A DNA stretch of 64,000 nt, taken from Mansonella perstans. Its lineage: Eukaryota > Nematoda > Chromadorea > Rhabditida > Onchocercidae. A model generated the notes under the pieces. That model worked only from the letters and a program-made list of their open reading frames with translations. It had not been told where the DNA came from and searched no databases. A program made the position numbers and the translations under genes. The stretch spans positions 62,001 through 126,000 of the forward strand of contig JBAMDO010000181.1 in NCBI GenBank assembly GCA_037074765.1, in the 5' to 3' direction. Of this stretch, positions 55,994 to 64,000 are shown one piece after another. Position 1 is the stretch's first letter; every line of letters starts with the position of its first letter.

Positions 55994-58900
55994 TACTACT
56001 TTTAATTTTAGAAATCTTGAAACTATTTGCTGTTTTAGTTATTCGCATAAACGTTTCATCTCAGTCGATAATTTGTTACGGTTTTATATCCTCGTGTTTT
56101 CAGTAATTGTTGGTTTCTTTTACTTTCTCCCTCAACGGTTTACCTGCACTGTCGTAACCAGGGTTGATATTGCTCTATAAGCTTTAACTGTATGTAAAAA
56201 TGGTCATTCAGGATCATCTGTAAAGTAAGGTCTTAGAGATCAACCTGTTTAAAGAGCTTTGTTCCAAACTTTTCTATACACACGACTGTTTCAATGAACA
56301 AGTAAATGTAGAGGATTTGGCAAATGCACCCTGTGTATTTACCCGATTATTGTTATATTTTAGGACAATTTTTACTTTGTTGAATCAATTTTATATGTTC
56401 GTTCACAACAGTCAACACTTGAACGACTAGCATTCTACCATTAGGATTTTGTCTAGTTTCTTTATACCATTCAGCAAAATAGCGTCTTAATCATGTTCAT
56501 CATGTTTCAGAAGTGATGTTCTTAAATTGGGGAATGAGGATTGTATTCCCAACTGGTCATAGGTTGATGATTAGTCGTCTCGGTGTTTTATCTGAATTAA
56601 GATGTACGTATTACTATTTAGTGCCCTCTGATTGCTGGGAAGTGGTGGCGCTCTCTCGCTTCATTTAACAGCTGTTATTCTGCATAATAACTGTGCATTA
56701 CTAACGGATGAAAAGCCTGATCTCCGCTGCCCAGCACGCCAAGAGGACTTTAAAATAACGAACCGGTGCTTTGTGTCATGTTGCAATTTCGCATTGAATG
56801 TTCGGAAATAAAGTTTTATCCTTTACTTACCACTTACAGACTTAAAAGACCGGTCATTATCTTAAGGTCTTCAGTGGTACGCGGCCAGACATCATTGTTT
56901 TCACATCATTTTGCATCTTTTATTTAGCATACCGCCTGCGATAGCTACTATGTCGTCCTCCTTCTTTGGGTTGTTTCTGGACTTATAAAATTACATTTTG
57001 CCAGGAAGTGCCGCAGACAGTCTTCTATTTATTTACTACGGTTTTATACCACTTAAATAAAAATTCAGCACTTTACAATTAATTTCCTAGTAGCCCAAAG
57101 GAAATATGGAGATTTTGATCATTGGATTTCCTGGCATTTTTCAGCAGCTCATATGTGTGAGATCTCTCTCCTTCTACCGCCGATTAATTCCAACATATAA
57201 CAAAATTCCAATACTCAGAAATTCCTGAGCAAATTGAACTCAATCTCCTTTCTCTGCGAATTCGAAATATGCTCTAAACTCGTATTCTTGGTAAGAGTAA
57301 AGGTGAATATTTCAGGGGAACTGGATGCACAGGTGGACAAGGATCACCGGAGGAAGTCGCCACCTCAATTATTTCTAGAGCAAATGCTCGATTAGAAAAA
57401 AGAAATTACGTGCAACAATCAACGGGTAAGCGTTTGCGTGTGGACGATGGCCAAAGAGAGTTTTCGGGAAACTCTTTCGACGCTTATGATGGTGCTGCTT
57501 TTTGTTCAACAAAAAAAGTGTTTAAGACTCTAGAGAAAGAAAGAAGCAATGAAAGTTGCGTCCAAGATATGGCGCTGAAAGATCTGGGAAAGTTACCAAT
57601 TGGCAATACTTACAGTATATTATTGGCGCACGGCCAACGCCAAGAAAAGGAATCCTTAAAAAGGGACTTGGAAGAAGTATTGAAAAGGAAATCAGATCAA
57701 GCACACAGTGAAACTGAGTTGGATGCACTTAAACCAAAGTTAGGAAGGGAAAAGGATTCTTTTAAACGTGTATGTGACGGTGATTTGCTATTCGACAAAG
57801 AGCAACCGTTTGGCAAAGGCCGCTTCTCGGGAAAGTTGAGCAATGAGGACGCGGAGAAGGAGAAGGATCAACATAACAGCCTGGAGATGTTGAAAGAGAA
57901 TAGTCTAGAAAGGGGGTCACAGCATGTGCAGAAGGCTTCTGAGAAGAAAAGGGATCAAGGTAAACGAGACGAGAAAGATCTGGAAATGGCAGATAAGAAA
58001 GAGGCACAACAAGATCAACAAAAGGGAAAGGGAAATAATGGGGGGAAAAAAAAAAGGAGTGATGAAAGTGATAAGGAAAAGGGGAAAAAGATGGAGATGA
58101 TTAGAGCGAGATCAGGAGGAGATGTCTCGATCGGGAGAAATTGCAGTTGGACTACTGAAAATTGCAGCAAGCGTCAAGAGAAGCTGGGAAAAGTTGTTGT
58201 ATCTGTGGAGCAACGTAAGCGTAAGAATAAGAATGAGGAACGTGGAAAAGATGTGGAGAGGGACGCGAAGAAATATATGAAAGAGAAGGGCTCATGTGGG
58301 ACAAAAGAGAGAGGGAAATATCACAACGAGGAGGGTGTTGTGGAAGAGAAGGTTAAAGGTTATGACAAGGAATTCAAGGATAAGGAAAAAAGAAAGAAGC
58401 ATTCCAGTGGTCGGAGCAGAGAGCACAACACTGGAAAAACCAATAGGGAAACCGAGAATGTTTCTTCTAGCGAAGACGAGGGTTTTGGAGGCTTGAGCAA
58501 TGTAACAACGAACAATTCCGGTCAAGATGAGTTTACGGGTGATTCGAACAACCAGCTTCCAAACGATCTTATGCAAAAAGCTGAGCGAGGTAACTATTTC
58601 ATTAATTTTCACCTTCGTAAGCTCTAGACCAATATAAGCACCGTGGGTTTAGTTCAATTTGTTTACATCATTTAGTTCTGTGTAATGGAAGCAAACTAAT
58701 TAATCTAATTATATATATCCATTACATAGAACCAAACTCTGTTGCTGGTTATAGAAATGTTTGGACTGGTAAAAGCTATCTGTATGAGTCTGAAGAGTTC
58801 ATAGTTAGATCTAATCAGGATTTGTGACATGTTTAGAGATAGATGTGGTGGATTTATCAGTCTGTGGAAAGGGAAATAGTTTTATCAATAAGACAATGGT

Positions 58901-59816
58901 AGAGCAGAAAATCGGCGCTCTTTCGCCTCTTTTAAAATCTTTTGGTGCTTACTGTAAACTTTGTTTGAAGGGATGATGTACATAGCTAAATTATTGTTTG
59001 TGGTTAAGCATGTTTTGATGGATATATTTAGGGAAATTCTAATTCGTTGTGTTTCTAGTTACATTTGCGAAAGAACAGTTATCAAAGCGGTGCAGCTCTG
59101 ATAGTGATATCGTTGGGAGTAGACCGTCAACTGCTGATTCTCTAGCGAAATCTTCGGATAAGGTGATATTTTCAGAAAGTTTGAAAGTTCATGACTTTCA
59201 AAAATGCATCCGCTTACTGTTGGTTAACCATTGTTTTTCAGTTAGAACTGCAATATATAGCAAAAGAAATCTAATCCTTCAAGTTTGTTCTATGTTACAA
59301 AAAAATATAAGTCTCTAGCAAATCTCTAAATGAGGTTGCTTGGGGTATGCAGTGAGAGTTTGCTTAAAATCGATGAAGCATGAGTTGAGGCGAAAAGTGG
59401 AACTAAGCATGATTATTTTATTGCTCTAGGGATTTTGACTGTGTCGCTTACAATCGTTTTAAATTTAGATTTTTGTTCATTTCAGAAATCAGCCACTGTG
59501 GACAGTGAAGACTCATTGGATAATATGTGGATTTGTCCAGAGTGCTCGGTAGCTTATGTGGAAGGTGCAACTGATATGGTTGGTTGTGATGCTTGTGACA
59601 ACTGGTTTCATTGGTTAGTTCTGTTTTCAATAATGTCATTCTGTTGTTAGCTACGCAAAAATCCAGTCTGAATTTCTGTAATAATTCAGGAGTTGTGTGG
59701 GCTTATTAGTGGCACCACCAGATGACGCTCCTTGGTATTGCCAAAGCTGTGCGAAAAGAAAGCATAAGAAAAAAAGCATATTGAAAAGCTCAACTTCGAA
59801 GAAAACCAAGAAGTAA
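49356..59816 (+). CDS. taf-3: TAF3, TFIID subunit with histone fold and PHD finger
   Basis: TFIID subunit; pairs with TAF10 through its histone fold and binds H3K4me3 through its PHD finger, linking active promoters to initiation. Exons: 49356-49460, 49563-49626, 49717-49914, 50011-50129, 50212-50359, 50432-50504, 50752-50968, 51048-51137, 51267-51434, 51528-51627, 52098-52164, 52272-52395, 52544-52659, 53167-53444, 54058-54200, 54281-54437, 54630-54759, 54852-55005, 55760-55812, 57316-58589, 59059-59162, 59486-59613, 59690-59816. This gives about 1378 residues, similar to insect TAF3 and longer than human. Histone fold from about residue 57 (YLTRSVAKMMDNIGFSTCHE), then the TAF3-typical FPVRK and ERPDHIPRYFP. 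Long Lys/Glu-rich linkers, including one 1274-base exon. PHD near 1308-1357: MWICPEC, MVGCDACDNWFHWSCVG, APPDDAPWYCQSC; all zinc ligands are seen. Junctions at 51627, 52544 and 54759 were set by phase and could differ. Confidence 0.93.
55831..55874. repeat. 22-bp tandem duplication in a TAF3 intron
   Basis: CAGTTGCATTTTTAAATTCG plus TG is present twice in direct succession, shortly after the exon ending at 55812. Confidence 0.95.
55961..55991. repeat. (CT)n microsatellite
   Basis: About 31 bases of uninterrupted CT within the long TAF3 intron 55813-57315. Confidence 0.95.
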
Positions 59817-62203
59817 TATGGTTGTGATAATGGATCAATGTTTTAATAATATTTTTATTTCTTTCTAGTAATCGGAGATCAGCGAACGGCTTTATTCTTT
59901 TAATTATGTAATACCTGGATACTGCTTCAGATGGACCAGATAAATTTCATCTTTAGCTTGCATTTATTACAAATTTGTACTTCATCTTATTGCAAATGAA
60001 TCCGTCCATCTTAAAGAGCATTTCTCTTATTTTTCACTTTTCGTTTACCATTTTTAGATATTTTGATTGTTTTCATGGGTATTTTTACTAGTGATGTGAA
60101 AGTAAGGAAGTCAAGCTTATAGTCCATCAAGTAGGTACTTCCGAAGGCGACAGCGGGCTTATCAGCAGACTAGACCAGATTACCGACAGATATATATTAG
60201 TAATGTGGTGTTAACGTAAAGCTGGTCTCCTTTCACTTGTTACAGTGTTTTGCATACTTGCAGTTGTAAAACAATTCTATTAATGATTTGCTCAATAGTT
60301 TGTAAGCGTTTTTGTATGGTCTTCTTCCGTTTGGTATTCGGAAGAACTGTATAATAGTGGTGATGAGTTGCAATAAAAAGGAAAGGCAACATCATCATAT
60401 CGTGCACAGCTTTTCATTTTCATCCTTTTTAAAAGGTGAAGAAGCTCAGGTAAGTTATCGATGTTTTTAGCAAAGAAGTCATTCCTTTTTGTTTTATTGT
60501 TGCTGCTGTTTATTTGCTACCCTTTTCATGTCTTTCCGTTTCAAACTTTTTTAATGGGATAAAAATATAAAGTGTTTTTTTGACAATCAATTCTTGTTGC
60601 TTATTTTGGAGTTTAAGTGGTAGATAAGCCATACGTGTGTGTGTATTGTGTGTGTGTCTGTGTGTGTGCCGAAACAATTGTTGGGTGTTTCTGGATCATT
60701 TTTGAATCAAGCAGAGTTTATGGGACTATACGATGAAAAAAAACGTGAAGTTGTTGGAAATTCCCGCCTCAAGTTATATTTGATTATGCAGATTTTAGAA
60801 TAGACTGCATACTCCTAAGAATTGATTGACTAGTGGTAATGGATTGGTAATGAGGAATTAGGTATACTATTTAATAGCGTTTCCCATCTAAAGTTCGGTC
60901 ACTAATTAATTGGCGCGTATGTATCCATGAGGTCAGCTTTCAATTTTTTGCACTTTTTGCTAAAAGTGGAAGTAGCAGCTTTCAAGGAATGTTTGTACAT
61001 AAATTAAGCACTTTGGCGATGGTTCACTTTGATCTGATTCCAAAATTAGACACTAGGTTCTGCAAGTAAAGTTGTTGAGGGCTAATAGAGCATACACATC
61101 CAACTCATTCGATCCCGACTTTTGTAGCTATGAATTGGGATAGTTATCGAAAGTTTTCCACGTGTAATTTTTTCAAATTTCACATTTTAAATACTTCAAA
61201 AGTGGGCAGTACTAAAAATATATGTAAATGAGTAAGCTAAAATGTCTTAGCGATGACTTTCATATTTAATTCCTCATTTTGTGCCGATAAAATGGGTTTT
61301 CCGTGACTTTTCTTAAATGTTCCACTCGAAAATGCCAATCTTTTGAATTTATTCTACAAATAGTAACCGCGAAATTAGTTATATTGGAGTAAATGATTAT
61401 TTTACCACTGCTAATTCTATCTGTTATTGCCAATTTATTGTCATTATTTTAATTTAGATTTTCTGATTCGTTTCCTGGAATTGCTGCTATCAAGAAAGCG
61501 GGAAAATCGATATCAATAGATTCTCAGGATAAGATGTTAACTACTTCAGAGATGGATTCTGCTCATTCTCTCCTCTTTTTTCTAATGCTTTTGAGAAATA
61601 TTTGTGATTTAAGCGATCAAAATGGTTTCTGTATAACAGTTTTGGTTTCTATAATTGCTAGTGATAGTTATTGTAATGAGTTCAGAAAGAAAGTATTGCG
61701 ATAGAATTATTGACGTTGTTTTTATATGATCGAAAAGTATAAATGGTGAAAGCGTAGAACACTGCAATGATACCGTTTGAAAATATTCTATTGCTGTTTT
61801 AGGTGAGAAATTCGGGATTAGTTTAATTTGGAAAAAAGAAAATATTTGCCTGTGCAGCTTATTATTTTGGTAACTTGATAATCATAAAAACAAAAAATCT
61901 CAGCAATATATTTACTTCAGAGTACAAGCTGATGTAATTAATAATGACCTAGTTAAGCAAGGGAATGAGCATCAGGAGATAATCAAAGTTTGTTGTTTGT
62001 TTGTAACGGATATCACGAAGCGATAGCGTTGCTTAGATAGGTCAAAGAAATAAATGGAGGAAGGCGGGCAGTAGTAGTAAAACGCTCCGTAACTGTTAAC
62101 GATTACAAGGTCGCTTTCCGGTTTCCGCCCATCAGCTCTTTATTAATGATTCGAAAATTCAGAAACATGCGCATCAAGGCATAACAATTTTAAGAGCAAC
62201 GCA
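59817..62203. other. Intergenic downstream of TAF3
   Basis: AT-rich, no exon recognised. Contains an interrupted GT microsatellite at 60634-60668. The start of the secreted-protein gene follows at 62204. Confidence 0.6.
60634..60668. repeat. Interrupted (GT)n microsatellite
   Basis: GT dinucleotide run of about 35 bases broken by ATT and CT interruptions. Confidence 0.9.
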
Positions 62204-63396
62204 ATGCTTCATTTTCTATCTATTCTCCTTCTGGCTTCATTGGCTCCATTTGGTGTTTCTAATATTATTGAAAAAGTTAGTCTGTCTCCTATCCTTAATT
62301 TATTTCACAATTCTGGCAGGAGTGATCAATGGCTAAATAGCCCTACGCAACTCAAAATCAGGCATGATGCCTTTTGACCAATTTGTAGTGGCAGTACATA
62401 ACTGCAACAAAGGCAATTTCTGCGCATTAGCTTAATTAGGAGAAGGTAATTAGCAGTTCCAATTCCAAAACCAAAGTAGGGTAAAATAAAGTTAAGAAAA
62501 AAGTACCACGTTCCAGTTATTAATCGAACATCACTTAAATTATTTGTTCCCTGTGTTGATTATCAAGTCATTCCTCAAGTGAATGGATCGTTTTCTTGAT
62601 GGACTTTTTAATGCAATGAAGAAAGCAAAACTGTGAACAAAACTTATACATCATCGTCCAGCAATATTTCTTTAAACATTTGTCAGTAAAATAATTAATT
62701 TTTCTTTTTAAAAAAAGTGGAACTCTCAAAACGTAAGGTATTGCAGGTAAGTGGATTGCAGGAGAATTACAGGAATATTGAAATAATCGTGCAAAAATAC
62801 AGAGCACTCACAGCATCGGAAATAGATGGCATCAAAAATGAACGATATGATTTCCGGTGAAAAGCACTTTCTTGTTTTATCCTGCCTGTATACCAATACC
62901 AAATGCTTAAGTGTCTACGTAATTTAACGTGACTGAATTGGGAATTCTTTAAAATCGAAGGTGCAGAGGACATATTTATATATATATTTTTTTTTAAGAC
63001 TTCATTCCTTTAGACGTCTTTTGTGATACTGTCTTGGTCAGCTCCTTCTTCAGACCTACTTCATAAAATGATTACTTATTAGTAACTCACGGTTTTGTTT
63101 CGAAATAGTTGTCAGAATTTGACCTCAAATTCATTCAGGTAAAAAAAAAAACCTTGCAAACTTTAGTTATAATTCCCGCCCATTCCAGATTTTGCGCTTG
63201 CGAGAGTGAAACTGCGGAACCGGAAAAAAGTAGCGATTGTAGCTGTTCGATAGTTGTTAGCGGCCAAACAACGTATAACTCCATACCGCAAGCGCTGTAT
63301 TCTTCCAGTTGCGTTCGTAATCCTGACTACAGCAAATGTCTTACCGCCAAAATCACAGCGAATACAACTCAGGCATCCTTAGACCCTTCATTTTAA
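62204..63396 (+). CDS. Unrecognised secreted Cys-containing protein, 3' part unresolved
   Basis: No family recognised. Exon 1 (62204-62275) encodes a clear signal peptide, MLHFLSILLLASLAPFGVSN. Exon 2 (62762-62856) joins in phase 0 and reads ENYRNIEIIVQKYRALTASE onward. Exon 3 begins at 63189 in matching phase with FCACESETAEPEKSSDCSCS and stays open with several cysteines (SSSCVRNPDYSKCL) to a stop at 63396. That stop may be real, giving a small secreted protein, or the exon may splice earlier to later candidates. One follows an acceptor at 63448 (TLCRNYDWFSTFDSSAVP). Another at 63722-63877 contains SAAVRPDKMERWLVKTVREL and ends at a GTAAGT donor, implying that a gene continues beyond the window. 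Which exons belong together could not be settled. Confidence 0.5.
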
Positions 63397-63721
63397 TTGG
63401 CCTCTTTTTACGCCTACTTTTTTGAAAATCACAATTATTTCTTTGCAGAATCTACTTTATGTAGAAATTATGATTGGTTCTCAACATTTGACAGTTCCGC
63501 CGTACCAGTCAATTATGAATTCTAGATTCAAAAACACCGCTTTGTTGTTGTGTTCCAAAGATACCCATTGCCAGAATTGCATCCCCTGCAAAAGTGGATT
63601 CATTCAGTAAATATTATTCATAATTGCGCTTGACACTTGATCATACTTTCCCGAACATAATAAAAGTAACATCGAAATCAATTCTACTATTGTATAAGCT
63701 CAGTATCTTTGCTTCATTTAG

Positions 63722-63877
63722 GCTCAACTACATCAGTTTGTCTAGTATCCCATTTGTTGATTCAAAGCAACCATACTTGTCAGCTGCCGTGCGACCAGAC
63801 AAGATGGAACGATGGTTAGTCAAAACAGTGAGAGAATTATCATTCACAGAAACAAATAATGAGGATTTTGATAATGT
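63722..63877 (+). CDS. Candidate internal exon continuing past the window
   Basis: Open frame between a TTCATTTAG acceptor and a GTAAGT donor at 63878, reading LNYISLSSIPFVDSKQPYLS and then VRPDKMERWLVKTVRELSFT. Composition looks coding rather than random AT-rich frame. It is probably part of the gene starting at 62204, or of the next gene if the stop at 63396 is real. No family recognised. Confidence 0.4.
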
Positions 63878-64000
63878 AAGTTCCAAATTGAAAAGCTTTG
63901 AAATCAGATTTTTTTTTTAATGCGAATACTGCAAAGTTCTTAAATCACTCCCTAAAATTTTTCTAAAGGCCAAAGTAATTAATTATCTGGTCTAATTGTA

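Overview
This is eukaryotic DNA, almost certainly from a nematode. It is AT-rich, with short exons separated by AT-rich introns that end in TTTCAG-like acceptors. Some start codons sit a few bases after an acceptor, as expected with spliced-leader trans-splicing. The protein set is typical of nematodes. AT-richness and intron style fit a filarial-type parasite, but that is only an impression. No bacterial, viral or transposon coding sequence was recognised, and no tRNA, rRNA or CRISPR array was seen.

Layout: (1) 3774-10589 (+), a JNK-type MAP kinase with two tandem versions of one kinase-domain exon and an in-frame upstream exon. (2) 15105-19759 (-), an NR1-type nuclear receptor, eight exons, complete DNA-binding and ligand-binding domains. 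(3) 23543-26573 (-), an unrecognised gene whose last exon carries about 20 copies of a 26-residue acidic repeat with a SUMO-interaction-like core. Its 5' part is copied as a mirror image at 27705-28744 (+), giving an inverted duplication with 1.5 kb arms and a spacer near 0.2 kb. (4) 31092-34840 (-), a complete UNC-93/MFSD11-like membrane protein, nine exons. (5) 36929-38255 (+), a diverged CFIm25/NUDT21-like protein. (6) 42808-48388 (+), a GH31 alpha-glucosidase, 19 exons, with both catalytic aspartates. (7) 49356-59816 (+), TAF3, about 23 exons, with an N-terminal histone fold and a C-terminal PHD finger. (8) 62204 to about 63396, possibly further (+), the start of an unrecognised secreted protein that may run off the window.

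The genes are independent transcription units with housekeeping or regulatory roles (stress signalling, transcription, mRNA 3' end processing, glycogen/maltose breakdown, transport), and no operon or shared pathway is evident. JNK and the nuclear receptor converge on a 4.5 kb gene-poor interval. The acidic-repeat gene and its copy are divergent around the duplication centre near 27130.

Exon boundaries were built by hand from GT/AG sites and reading phase and agree in phase throughout each main model. Weak spots are named in the entries: the JNK 5' end, exon 2 of the repeat gene, the last exon of the NUDT21-like gene, the 5' end of the glucosidase, a few central TAF3 junctions and the last gene. 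Protein lengths are conceptual. Similarities are from memory of the families, not from a search.
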